From: Flavobacteriales bacterium
GTDB taxonomy: Bacteria; Bacteroidota; Bacteroidia; Flavobacteriales; Flavobacteriaceae
DNA length: 48,096 nt
Reading direction: 5' to 3'
Assembly (NCBI GenBank): GCA_027024205.1
Contig: JALVST010000033.1
Span: forward strand, 1-48,096
A program made the position numbers and the translations under genes. The notes under the pieces were generated by a model. That model made no database searches. It had not been told where the DNA came from and saw nothing but the letters and a program-made list of their open reading frames with translations. Below, one piece after another: positions 6,600 to 15,401 of the stretch (its first letter is position 1; each line of letters opens with the position of its first letter).

Positions 6600-7400
6600 A
6601 TGAAATCAAAAAATATTGAAAAATTTAAACAAAAATGCGGACCATGGGCAATAGTAACCGGCGCATCATCCGGTATAGGAACAGAATTTGCCAAAAAACT
6701 GGCAGCTATCGGATTGAATTTGGTTTTGGTAGCCCGTAGAAAAGATTGCTTGGAAGTTTTAAAACAAAATCTTGAACAAGCTTATAACATTCAGGTCAAA
6801 ATTACTGCGGTAGATTTAACAGAACCGGATTTTCTATCAAAAATACGTGATTTGACCGATAATATTGAAGTGGGTTTATTAGTTAGTAATGCCGGTATGA
6901 TGTATCTTGGTGATTATTTTGAAAACAATCTTGAAACCGAAATGAAAATGGTAGATTTGAACATCAAAGCACCATCAATATTGCCCCATCATTTTGGAAA
7001 AAAAATGGTTGAAAGGTCTAAAGGTGGTATTATTTATATGGCTTCGATGATTGGGTTTATGGGCACCCCTTTTGCAACGGCTTATGCAGCTTCAAAAGCA
7101 TATGAAATCTCCAAAGCCGAAGGTTTAGCATACGAACTTAAATCAAGAGGTATAGATGTTTTGGCTTTAAATCCCGGGTTAACCGAAACGGAAATGACCG
7201 CCAATTATGACTTTTCAAGTATGCCTATGAAACTTATGAAACCCGAAAAAGTAGTTCGCACTGCTTTGCATTGTTTGGGACGTCGTACATTAGCAACACC
7301 GGGAAAAATGAACAATATGATGGTCTTTTTTTCCAAACATCTGATGAATCGTCAAATGAATACTAATATGTTTGGCGGTTTTATGAAAAAAACATTTTAG
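6600..7400 (+). CDS. Short-chain dehydrogenase/reductase
   Basis: The 266-residue protein is a classical SDR. The cofactor motif GASSGIG is at 21-27, NAG at 97-99, catalytic Ser149 in MASMIG, and Tyr162-x3-Lys166 in AYAASK. ARRK after the second strand suggests NADP preference. The length is usual for classical SDRs, and no signal peptide is seen. It is flanked by terminators on both sides, so it is probably monocistronic. The substrate cannot be deduced. Confidence 0.92.
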   Translation: MKSKNIEKFKQKCGPWAIVTGASSGIGTEFAKKLAAIGLNLVLVARRKDCLEVLKQNLEQAYNIQVKITAVDLTEPDFLSKIRDLTDNIEVGLLVSNAGMMYLGDYFENNLETEMKMVDLNIKAPSILPHHFGKKMVERSKGGIIYMASMIGFMGTPFATAYAASKAYEISKAEGLAYELKSRGIDVLALNPGLTETEMTANYDFSSMPMKLMKPEKVVRTALHCLGRRTLATPGKMNNMMVFFSKHLMNRQMNTNMFGGFMKKTF

Positions 7401-7414
7401 TGCGTTATTTTTTT

Positions 7415-7455
7415 CTGTTTCAATACCTTTTTACATGGTATTGAAACAGTTTTTT
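7415..7455 (+). terminator. Rho-independent terminator after the SDR gene
   Basis: The 13-bp perfect stem CTGTTTCAATACC (7415-7427) and GGTATTGAAACAG (7437-7449) is followed by six T residues. Confidence 0.85.
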
Positions 7456-7538
7456 AAATATATGCTAAACCAATACAAATACAAACATACAAACAAGTTC
7501 TTTTTTTCAATACCTTTGTTCTTTAAGATATAATTGAA

Positions 7539-8039
7539 ATGAAAATTTTAGTTTTGTTTTTAATAACTTTTGAAGTTTTTCTTTATTCTTGTCAAAATCC
7601 GGTTAAAAAAGACCATTCTACGCATCAGACGACCAATACTATAAATTTTAATAAAGAAGGAGAATTAACGGTCATTGACGGTTCGGGACAAACCAAAGCC
7701 GGTTTTGATATTGAATTTGCCCGTGATGATTATGAGCGTGAAACCGGATTAATGTATCGTACAAGTATGCAAGACAATCAAGCCATGCTTTTCATTTTTG
7801 ATGAAGACAAGCCACGTTATTTTTGGATGAAAAACACTTATATTCCGTTAGATATCATATATATAGATGTTGGTAAACGTATTGTGAGCATTATTAAAAA
7901 TACTAAACCTCTTGATGAAACAGCTTTGCCTTCAAAATATCCTGTGAAATATGTTTTGGAAATAAAAGCGGGATTGTCAGATGCTTACAATTTGCAAGAA
8001 GGCGACAAAGTGTCATGGCAGTCTATACACCGGGATTAA
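7539..8039 (+). CDS. DUF192 lipoprotein
   Basis: The 166-residue protein has a lipoprotein signal peptide with predicted acylated Cys18 (FLYSCQN). DUF192 covers about residues 45-160: FARDDYERETGLMYRTSM, then AMLFIFDEDKPRYFWMKNT and PLDIIYID are hallmarks of the family. The domain is a small beta-barrel of unknown biochemical role. The 3' end overlaps the convergent response-regulator gene by 17 nt. It is preceded by a terminator, so it has its own promoter. Confidence 0.9.
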   Translation: MKILVLFLITFEVFLYSCQNPVKKDHSTHQTTNTINFNKEGELTVIDGSGQTKAGFDIEFARDDYERETGLMYRTSMQDNQAMLFIFDEDKPRYFWMKNTYIPLDIIYIDVGKRIVSIIKNTKPLDETALPSKYPVKYVLEIKAGLSDAYNLQEGDKVSWQSIHRD

Positions 8040-8676
8040 TACCGAAACCGATACCTTTTTTTGTTCTGATTTTATTTTTACCGATTTTTTTTCTGAGATT
8101 ATTCATGTGTACGTCCAAAGTTCTCTCTCCTACAATGACTTGATTACCCCAGATGTGTTCGTAAATTTCTTCGCGTGAAAAAATCTTTTCCGTATCTTTA
8201 GCTAACAGAGATAAAATATCAAACTCTATTTTTGTTAGCGGCAGTTCTTTGCCTTTACGGGTAACTTTCCTTTTTTTCGGATTTATAACGAGGTTACCGA
8301 TACGGATTTTTTTTCCGTTTTCTTTTTTAAATTTTTTACGACAATTGAAAAAGGCGGTGATTTTGGCCTTAATTAATTGTTCACTCCAGTTTTCATCAAT
8401 ATAATCATCGATTCCGTTTTGAAAACATTGCAATAGTAATGTCTCATTAAAAGGAGCATAAACAAAAACAGGTATTTTTTGTGATATTTTTTGTTGAAAC
8501 AAAATGGCATCGTCACAGAGATGTTTTGATTTCCAATGTATCAGTACCAAATGAATCTTATGTTCCGGCTGCCAATTGTCAGGCGTCCGTAATTCAAAAT
8601 CAAGACCTAACAAATTTTGAAATTTTCCAATTAATTTTTTAGGAAAATTGACCAAAAGAATGTTATATTTTTTCAT
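8023..8676 (-). CDS. OmpR/PhoB-type regulator with degenerate receiver
   Basis: The 217-residue protein has a receiver-like N-terminal domain (1-115) and an OmpR/PhoB winged helix (about 125-215, with FSREEIYEHIWG and TLDVHMNNLRKKIG). The receiver lacks the phosphorylation machinery. The acidic pair after strand 1 is replaced (LLVNFP), the phosphoacceptor Asp is His47 (LVLIHW) and the conserved Lys is absent (DDYIDENW). Phosphorylation-independent activity is inferred. No histidine kinase is adjacent. It is convergent with the DUF192 gene and lies immediately downstream of the sulfatase operon on the same strand. Confidence 0.88.
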   Translation of the reverse strand: MKKYNILLVNFPKKLIGKFQNLLGLDFELRTPDNWQPEHKIHLVLIHWKSKHLCDDAILFQQKISQKIPVFVYAPFNETLLLQCFQNGIDDYIDENWSEQLIKAKITAFFNCRKKFKKENGKKIRIGNLVINPKKRKVTRKGKELPLTKIEFDILSLLAKDTEKIFSREEIYEHIWGNQVIVGERTLDVHMNNLRKKIGKNKIRTKKGIGFGINPGV

Positions 8677-8729
8677 ACAATGGATATAAAATCGTTTATT
8701 GTTTGGTAAAATTTTTATAAACCGGAATT

Positions 8730-10379
8730 TCAGTTAATATTTTTATGGTTCAATCGTTGGTATTCCTTGTTGAGGAATGTTTTTAATTTAGCTTTTAACT
8801 TTTTAACCACTTTGGCATAAGCCGGATCATCAACCAGATTTCTGGTTTCGATCGGGTCTTTTTCATAGTCGTACAATTCACGGCCGACGATGTTTTCTTC
8901 TTTATACGGTTTGAATGATTTATAATAATTGCCATGCCATTCGGTATATCGGTATCTTTTGGTTCTGATAGAATACCCTTCCACTTTATTACCTCGTCTG
9001 TGATACTGGCTTATGGCAAAATCTTGTTTGATTTTCTTTTTGGTTAGGGGGTTTAACAGGGGAATTAGTGATTTACCTTCAGCTTGTTCCGGAATAGGGA
9101 CGCCTGCCAAGTCGAAAATGGTTGGGAATAGATCCAAAAGTTCTACCGGATCGTCGATTTTGATACCTTTGGGAATCCCGGGGCCTATAATAATCATAGG
9201 GATACGTGTAGCTTGTTGAAAATTGGAATGTTTACACCATTCGGTATGGTCGCCGAGATGATAGCCGTGATCTCCCCACAAAACAATGATGGTATTATCA
9301 AGGATGCCTTTTTCTTCAAGACGTTTTAACAGTTTCCCTATTTGAGTATCGATATATGATATACCGGCCATATAACCGTGTATCAATTCTTTTTGTTTTG
9401 CCAACGGCAAAGTGTCGCCGTAAGTTAGATTGTCATCAATATCACTAAATGCACGGAGTTCGCCAAAACTGTGATAAGCGATTTCAGGAGTGCCTTCGGC
9501 CAGTTTTTGAAATTTGGCTACTTGTATTTTATCCTTGTCGTACAGATCCCAGTATTTTTTAGGGGCAACAAATGGTAAATGCGGTTTGTGAAATCCGACT
9601 GCCAAAAAGAAAGGTTTACCTGTTTGCGTCAGGGTATCTAATTGTTTCAGAGCCGTTTTAGCAATAATACCGTCAAGATAAGCTTCGTCCGATACATCGG
9701 CGCATTCGGTGCTGGGGCGTAAATGTTTGAAAACGTATTTACGCACGTTGCCGCCTTTCAGACCTTTAGCTAGCGCTTCTTTTCTCAATTGTTTCAATTT
9801 CTTTTTCGTTTGAGGGTCTTGGTAAAAATTAAAAGCCGGGTTGCCGTATTTGGGGTCAAAATCTTTGGGAAAAGCATAAGGAATAGACCAACTTTTGGCA
9901 TCGTGTCCCGAAGATACGGATCCACTATTATGGCTCCCATGATAAATTTTGCCAACGCCGGTGGTTTCATAACCTTGTGTGATGAGATATTCGGGCATGG
10001 AGTACAAATCCGGTGCAGATTTTCTAAAATTGGTATGCAAATCCCATACTTTGGTTCGGTCGGGACGGGTACCGGTCATAACACTTGCTCTGGAAGGTCC
10101 GCAAACGGCTTGTTGTACATAAGCATTGGTAAAGGAAACCCCCATTTGTGATAATCTGTCAAAATTAGGGGTGCACATTTCGTCATGACCGTATGATGCC
10201 AATAAAGGTTTTAAGTCGTCAACAGCTATGAAAAGGATATTTTTCGGTTGTTGTTGGACCGGATTTTCAATTTTTCCGGTTTTTATTTGGTTATCAGTTG
10301 TGGATTTTTTGGTTGTGTTACAAGAAGCTAAAAATAAAAGAAATAGCAGGAACCAGTTACTCTTTTTCATAAATCTCAT
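8730..10379 (-). CDS. Lipoprotein sulfatase, iduronate-2-sulfatase-like
   Basis: The 549-residue type I formylglycine sulfatase has a lipobox Cys20 (FLASC). The modification motif C-G-P-S-R starts at Cys93, and Asp54/Asp55 are calcium ligands in NILFIAVDDLKP. GVGKIYH and GFHKPHLPF supply active-site Lys and His, and LWGDHGYHLGDHTEW is the C-terminal metal-binding motif. The sequence layout resembles iduronate-2-sulfatase (S1_7-like). It is the last gene of the leftward PUL operon, with an ATGA overlap with the preceding sulfatase stop. A second ATG three codons inside is an alternative start. The tail after Cys lacks an acidic surface-export signal, suggesting a periplasm-facing protein. Formylglycine maturation requires an enzyme not in this window. 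Confidence 0.93.
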   Translation of the reverse strand: MRFMKKSNWFLLFLLFLASCNTTKKSTTDNQIKTGKIENPVQQQPKNILFIAVDDLKPLLASYGHDEMCTPNFDRLSQMGVSFTNAYVQQAVCGPSRASVMTGTRPDRTKVWDLHTNFRKSAPDLYSMPEYLITQGYETTGVGKIYHGSHNSGSVSSGHDAKSWSIPYAFPKDFDPKYGNPAFNFYQDPQTKKKLKQLRKEALAKGLKGGNVRKYVFKHLRPSTECADVSDEAYLDGIIAKTALKQLDTLTQTGKPFFLAVGFHKPHLPFVAPKKYWDLYDKDKIQVAKFQKLAEGTPEIAYHSFGELRAFSDIDDNLTYGDTLPLAKQKELIHGYMAGISYIDTQIGKLLKRLEEKGILDNTIIVLWGDHGYHLGDHTEWCKHSNFQQATRIPMIIIGPGIPKGIKIDDPVELLDLFPTIFDLAGVPIPEQAEGKSLIPLLNPLTKKKIKQDFAISQYHRRGNKVEGYSIRTKRYRYTEWHGNYYKSFKPYKEENIVGRELYDYEKDPIETRNLVDDPAYAKVVKKLKAKLKTFLNKEYQRLNHKNIN

Positions 10380-12043
10380 TTGTTATTTTTTTTATACTTA
10401 TATTTTTTTCCACTAATCATTTCTTCTACGGATGTTTCGCCTTTCTGTGGTTTGACCAAACTGCCGAAATCGGTATCGGTAATTTTTCTAAATTCACTCA
10501 AAGGTTTGCCGTCTTTATATTGTTTCATCAATGATTTTAAGCGTTTTTTCAAATCTTTAATCACGTCGGCATAAGCGGGATTGTTGATTTCATTGTGCAT
10601 TTGCAACGGGTCTTTGGTTAAATCATACAATTCCCATACATCTATATTGTAGTAAAAATGTGCCAAAGTGTATTTATCCGTCCGGATACCGTAATGCGGT
10701 TGAACGTGATGCCAATATGGAAATTCGTAATAATGATAGTACATGGCATTGTTTGCAGGATCGGACTGCCCGAAAAGTTCGGTTTTAAAACTTTTGCCTT
10801 GCGTTTGGTGTTCTGATTTAATATTGGCCAAGTCGAGTAGGGTAGGAGCGATATCGATATTTTTTACTATGCTTTCGTTGACACTTTTGGCTTTAACCTT
10901 TTTCGGATACCGGATAATAAATGGCATGTGCAAAGGCTCTTCGTAGATAAAGCGTTTGTCAAAGAAACCGTGTTCTCCCAAGAAAAATCCTTGGTCGGAG
11001 GTTAAAACAATGATCGTATTATCGGTTAAACCGTTTTGGTCGAGGTAATTCAAGACTTTACCGATATTATCATCTACCGATTTAACGCAAGCCAGATAAT
11101 CCTTTATAAACCTTTGATACCGCCAGCGTCGTCCTTCTTCTTGGGTCATACCTTCGGGTTGCACAATTTCGCCTTTTTTGGCACCGTAAAAATCCCATTT
11201 TAAGCGTTCTTTACCTTTAAGACTATCCGGACGTTTTAGTTTCATATCCCGACGGCTCAAATAGTCCATGGTCATCTCCGTATCCCCGGCTGTTAATTCA
11301 CGCCCTTTGTAATCATCGTTGAAATTTTCGGGATAGGGCATTTCTATGCTGTCCCAAATATGTTCATATTTCCGGTCGGGTTCCCAAGGCCGGTGTGGGG
11401 CTTTAAATTGTAAAAGCAATAAGAATGGTTTGTCGCTTTGGCGTTTTTTTTCCAGCCAATCCAAAGCAAACCCGGTGGTTATATTGGTAGCGTAACCTTG
11501 TTCTTTAACATTTTTACCGTTTTCGTTATAAACGGGATCCCAATAACGACCTTGTTGGTTGGCAACACTGTGATATTTATATACATCGAAACCTTTGGGT
11601 TCGGAACCGAGATGCCATTTTCCGAATAATGTGGTTTGATAATCGTGTTTTTGAAATTCTTGTGGAAATGTCCATATTTTATTGTTGAATTTGCCACCGC
11701 TTTCGTTTTTATAATAACCGTGAATATTACTATAATCACCGGTTAAAATACTAGCTCTACTCGGACCGCATATCGCATTAGTACACGTCATGTTTTTAAA
11801 CAACATGCCTTCTTTGGCCAAACGGTCGATATTGGGTGTGGGAGCAATATCTTTGTATCTGCCGTTGTAGGCACTGATAGCTTCTATGGCCAAATCATCT
11901 GCCATAATGTAAATAATATTTGGGGGCAAATCCTTGGTAGCGGCAGTTTTATCAGCTTGTCCGTTTTTGTTGGTATTTGCGTTTTGACAAGAACTTGATA
12001 CCAATAAAATAAGCGATAAAATAAAAGTGTAAATATTTTTCAT
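10376..12043 (-). CDS. Lipoprotein sulfatase, GlcNAc-6-sulfatase-like
   Basis: The 555-residue sulfatase has lipobox Cys19 (VSSSC), Asp49/Asp50 and catalytic Cys92 in CGPSRAS. The region TLFGKWHLGSEPKGFD and the C-terminal LTSDQGFFLGEHGFFDKR are typical of sulfatases related to N-acetylglucosamine-6-sulfatase. They differ clearly from the iduronate-type motifs of its neighbours. The C-terminal about 40 residues are Lys-rich. Its stop overlaps the next gene's start (ATGA), so the two are translationally coupled. The specificity given is by resemblance only. Confidence 0.92.
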   Translation of the reverse strand: MKNIYTFILSLILLVSSSCQNANTNKNGQADKTAATKDLPPNIIYIMADDLAIEAISAYNGRYKDIAPTPNIDRLAKEGMLFKNMTCTNAICGPSRASILTGDYSNIHGYYKNESGGKFNNKIWTFPQEFQKHDYQTTLFGKWHLGSEPKGFDVYKYHSVANQQGRYWDPVYNENGKNVKEQGYATNITTGFALDWLEKKRQSDKPFLLLLQFKAPHRPWEPDRKYEHIWDSIEMPYPENFNDDYKGRELTAGDTEMTMDYLSRRDMKLKRPDSLKGKERLKWDFYGAKKGEIVQPEGMTQEEGRRWRYQRFIKDYLACVKSVDDNIGKVLNYLDQNGLTDNTIIVLTSDQGFFLGEHGFFDKRFIYEEPLHMPFIIRYPKKVKAKSVNESIVKNIDIAPTLLDLANIKSEHQTQGKSFKTELFGQSDPANNAMYYHYYEFPYWHHVQPHYGIRTDKYTLAHFYYNIDVWELYDLTKDPLQMHNEINNPAYADVIKDLKKRLKSLMKQYKDGKPLSEFRKITDTDFGSLVKPQKGETSVEEMISGKKYKYKKNNK

Positions 12044-12158
12044 CGATTAGTTTTTATGTTACCCGGTTAGGCCGGCTGACGTGTTAAGTATTTAATTGTA
12101 TGATCTTCAATAAAATACTTTTACATCCTGACGTGAACGGTTTTCAAAACCAGTATAT

Positions 12159-13775
12159 CTATTTATTTTTTTCATATTCATTTTTAAAGAAAGCAAATGC
12201 TTGTGCTTTCATTTTATTTTTAATCTTTTGATATTTCTCTTCACCGGCATGATTCACGGTTTCGAGCGGATCATTGATATAGTCATATAATTCTTCTGCA
12301 AAGATATCATTTTCATTAACAGGGTCGGTACTGACTTTACCTTTAATCCAAACGGTATAACGGTAATGATCGTTTCTGAAGCTGTATCCCATTTTATTGC
12401 CGCGTCTGATTTCAGATACAGCAAAATCTTTAACTTTTTTTGTAGTTCCGTAAATAACGGGTTTCAAACTTCTCCCGTCCAGGTTTCCCGGAATTTTTAG
12501 ACCGGCCAAGTCGCAAAGTGTCGGGAAAATATCTACAAATTCCGTTGGAGAATCAATATGTCCGGTTTTGATATTTTCTGGTGTATATATCATCAAAGTG
12601 GAACGGGTCGCTTGCTCAAAATTGGAGTGTTTGTTCCACAAACTGTGATCACCGAGATGCCAACCATGGTCACCCCAAATAACAACAATTGTGTTTTTGT
12701 CCAAACCTAGTTCTTTCAGTTTTTTCAGCACTTTTCCTACCTGTACATCAACAAAACTAGTGCAGGCATAGTAACCATGTATAAGTTTTTTTTGAGTGTT
12801 TTTATCCAGGCGTAAAAGTCTGTTTTCATCCAAGCGGTATTCGATACTGTCGTCTTTATAGGACCGTAATTCGTTAGAACTGTGATAAGCCAGCTTGGGC
12901 CCGTTAACCGACATTTCTTGATATTTTGCCAAGGGAATTTTATCCGGGTCGTAGAGATCCCAATATTTTTTATTGGCGACAAAAGGCAGGTGTGGCCGTT
13001 TAAAACCTATGGCTGCGAAGAAAGGTTTGTCTTGTTTGGCTGCAGTTTCGAGCATTCTTATACCTTGATTGGCAATAGCGCCGTCAACATAAGCATCATC
13101 GGGCGCATCGGAAATTTCGTAAGGTGGTTTGTAATGTTTACGTACGTATAGCTGTGGATTTTTAACGCCTTTGGCTTTAGCTTCGGCCAACATTTTTTTG
13201 ATACGGTTTTTGATTTTGGGATTTTGATAATAGCCGAAGACCGGTTGTCCGTATTTTTTATTGTAAGGAATTTCCCATTCTTTATAAAAAGGTACGGACC
13301 ACGAAGGTTTGTCCATATCTTTATCGACACATCGCGGGTCATATATTTTTCCGACCCCCATAGTGAGATATCCGTTTTGTTTAAAATACTGCGGTATAGT
13401 TAAAATATCGGGATTTTTGTCCCGCATGCGGGTTTTGAGGTCACGCACTTTGGTATAATCCGGTCTTTTACCGGTCATCAGACTGGCACGTGAAGGCCCG
13501 CAAACAGCCCATTGACACATATTATTGTTAAATACGACGGCTTTTTCGGCAAATTTGTCCATATTGGGTGTAATAGCGTAAGGGTCGCCGTAAGCCCCTA
13601 AATCCGGTTTAAGGTCGTCTATAGCAATAAACAAAATGTTAAGTGGCTTTCCTTTTGTTTCCGTATTTAGGTTGGTTTGGGCAGTTTTGTTATTTATTTT
13701 TTCTTTGGAGACTGAGGAACAGTTCCAAAGATTAAGCTCCAAAATAACAAGGGAGAGTAGTAATAATCGTTTCAT
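12159..13775 (-). CDS. Lipoprotein sulfatase, iduronate-2-sulfatase-like
   Basis: The 538-residue sulfatase has lipobox Cys19 (NLWNC), Asp53/Asp54 and catalytic Cys92 in CGPSRAS. It is colinear with the protein at 8730-10379: both have a TGxRPDxTKVxDL motif, GVGKIY, GFxxPHLPFVA and WGDHGxHLGDHxxWxKHSNFEQATR. The pair is therefore a within-locus duplication of one subfamily (S1_7-like) that has diverged. It is the first sulfatase after SusD and is separated from it by a strong palindrome, and from the next sulfatase by 115 bp. Complementary specificity on one glycan is inferred. Confidence 0.93.
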   Translation of the reverse strand: MKRLLLLSLVILELNLWNCSSVSKEKINNKTAQTNLNTETKGKPLNILFIAIDDLKPDLGAYGDPYAITPNMDKFAEKAVVFNNNMCQWAVCGPSRASLMTGKRPDYTKVRDLKTRMRDKNPDILTIPQYFKQNGYLTMGVGKIYDPRCVDKDMDKPSWSVPFYKEWEIPYNKKYGQPVFGYYQNPKIKNRIKKMLAEAKAKGVKNPQLYVRKHYKPPYEISDAPDDAYVDGAIANQGIRMLETAAKQDKPFFAAIGFKRPHLPFVANKKYWDLYDPDKIPLAKYQEMSVNGPKLAYHSSNELRSYKDDSIEYRLDENRLLRLDKNTQKKLIHGYYACTSFVDVQVGKVLKKLKELGLDKNTIVVIWGDHGWHLGDHSLWNKHSNFEQATRSTLMIYTPENIKTGHIDSPTEFVDIFPTLCDLAGLKIPGNLDGRSLKPVIYGTTKKVKDFAVSEIRRGNKMGYSFRNDHYRYTVWIKGKVSTDPVNENDIFAEELYDYINDPLETVNHAGEEKYQKIKNKMKAQAFAFFKNEYEKNK

Positions 13776-13793
13776 TGTTACAGTTTTAACAAG

Positions 13794-13827
13794 CCGGGAT
13801 TTGGCATAAATTTATGCCAAATCCCGG
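13794..13827 (-). promoter_or_regulatory. Perfect 34-nt palindrome between susD and sulfatase
   Basis: The halves CCGGGATTTGGCATAAA and TTTATGCCAAATCCCGG are perfectly complementary with no loop. It lies 34 bp after the SusD stop and 18 bp before the sulfatase start. No T run follows, so it looks like a partial terminator or an mRNA stabiliser that sets the susCD-to-sulfatase expression ratio. Confidence 0.6.
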
Positions 13828-13861
13828 TTGAAAATTGGTTGTTATAATTTAATTAAAGAAA

Positions 13862-15388
13862 TTAATATCCCGGATTTTGATCGTCATTACCCAGACTTTC
13901 GTTTGCTGAAATTTCTTTACTGGGGATAGGAAGCAGCATAACTTTAGGGTCATCGGGATAAGTTATATCAAATCCTCTCCATGGCGTAAAACTATTGTGA
14001 TTATCAATAACATGTGTTTTGAACCATTGGTATCCGCGTCTGTGGTTGTTAAACCAGTCATGCCCTTCACCCAGTAATTCGAATTGGTATTCTTTCATAA
14101 TGGCTTCTCTGAATTCATCTTGTGTCAAACCACTCCAGTCAGCCGGTTCCGTAGCGGGCGGATTAGCTGAGTTTCGGGCTCTGGTCAATACTTCGTTAAC
14201 ATATTGATAAGCATTTGCAGGTCCGTTTAATTCGTTTTCTATCTCAGCTAACATCAAGAGTAAATCTGCATAACGGTAAACGATGTAATTCAAGTTAGAA
14301 TCCGTAATTGTTTGGTTGGGATCTTTGACAAAATATTTGTATAAGAAAGGAAATCCTTTAAATAAATTTGGTCTATTGGGATTAGTCGGATATACTTTAA
14401 TATCGAAGTTACCACCATATTTATGATATTGACTTATAAAGGTCATATCAATACGCGGGTCATCCAGATATTTGGCTTTATGGTCATCGATTGTTTCCGG
14501 ATTGGGGCGGATACGTTGCCAAGCTTTTCCGGCAAAGGCATTATTCGGTGTGAATAATTTGAAAAGCTTGGAACTGTGTCCAACGTTATATTGAATTTCA
14601 AAAATAGATTCACTGGAATTGTCAGCTGTTGAAGGGTCCATAAACAGATCAGCATAGTTTGATACCAAAGTATAATGTCCGTAAACTTTGATGGCTTCAT
14701 CATAAGCATCTTGCCAATAGCTACTGGTGTTATCATTACCCGCCAATTGCATATAAACCTTGGCTAAAAGCATATTGGAGGCTAATTTACTGGGATAGCC
14801 CAATGGTTGAGAACCTTGGTCAAACATCAGATTTTCCGCTTTGTGAGCGTCATTGATAATTTGATTATAAACTTCACTGATGTCGGCACGCGGCAGGTTG
14901 ATATTATCCTTATTAGCAGGTTCTGTTCGTAATGGAACACCTCCGTAAAGTCTGACCAAATTGAAATACAAAAAACCACGTAAGAAATAAGCCGTTCCCA
15001 AAATATTTCTCATTTCGTCATCCGGGTTGTTTTCATCAATGCCATCGATGATGATATTAGCTCTTTCGATGCATGCATAAGATTGTTGCCAAAAATTGGT
15101 AACATAATTTTGGTCCGGTAACGGATTGAGTTTGGCTATATTTTGCCTATCACTTGGTTTACCGGAGATAAAAAAACCGGATGTAAAGTCGGTTAAGTGA
15201 TGAAAATCGGCTCCGAAATATTTAAATTCTCCCATACCCGCTAGCAGGCCGTTGAGGGCTGTTCTGGCATTGTAAGCAGATGAAAAAACATCTTCTTTTT
15301 GCAAATAAGGCGAATCTTCTTCCATTTTGCAAGAAACTACCGCCGTTAATATTGATACGATGAGTAAAAATTTATATATGGTTTTCAT
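13862..15388 (-). CDS. SusD/RagB-type glycan-binding lipoprotein
   Basis: The protein has 508 residues from the ATG at 15388. An upstream ATG at 15421 would add 11 residues before the signal peptide and overlap SusC, so it is rejected. The lipobox Cys is followed by KMEED, an acidic surface-export signal. TPR-like helices (TAYFLRGFLYFNLVRLYGGVP) and the C-terminal KEYQFELLGEGHDWFNNHRRG are typical of SusD. It lies 13 bp after susC. It caps the SusC transporter on the cell surface and captures the glycan; the substrate is unknown. Confidence 0.95.
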   Translation of the reverse strand: MKTIYKFLLIVSILTAVVSCKMEEDSPYLQKEDVFSSAYNARTALNGLLAGMGEFKYFGADFHHLTDFTSGFFISGKPSDRQNIAKLNPLPDQNYVTNFWQQSYACIERANIIIDGIDENNPDDEMRNILGTAYFLRGFLYFNLVRLYGGVPLRTEPANKDNINLPRADISEVYNQIINDAHKAENLMFDQGSQPLGYPSKLASNMLLAKVYMQLAGNDNTSSYWQDAYDEAIKVYGHYTLVSNYADLFMDPSTADNSSESIFEIQYNVGHSSKLFKLFTPNNAFAGKAWQRIRPNPETIDDHKAKYLDDPRIDMTFISQYHKYGGNFDIKVYPTNPNRPNLFKGFPFLYKYFVKDPNQTITDSNLNYIVYRYADLLLMLAEIENELNGPANAYQYVNEVLTRARNSANPPATEPADWSGLTQDEFREAIMKEYQFELLGEGHDWFNNHRRGYQWFKTHVIDNHNSFTPWRGFDITYPDDPKVMLLPIPSKEISANESLGNDDQNPGY

Positions 15389-15401
15389 AATTTGATTGTT
15401 T

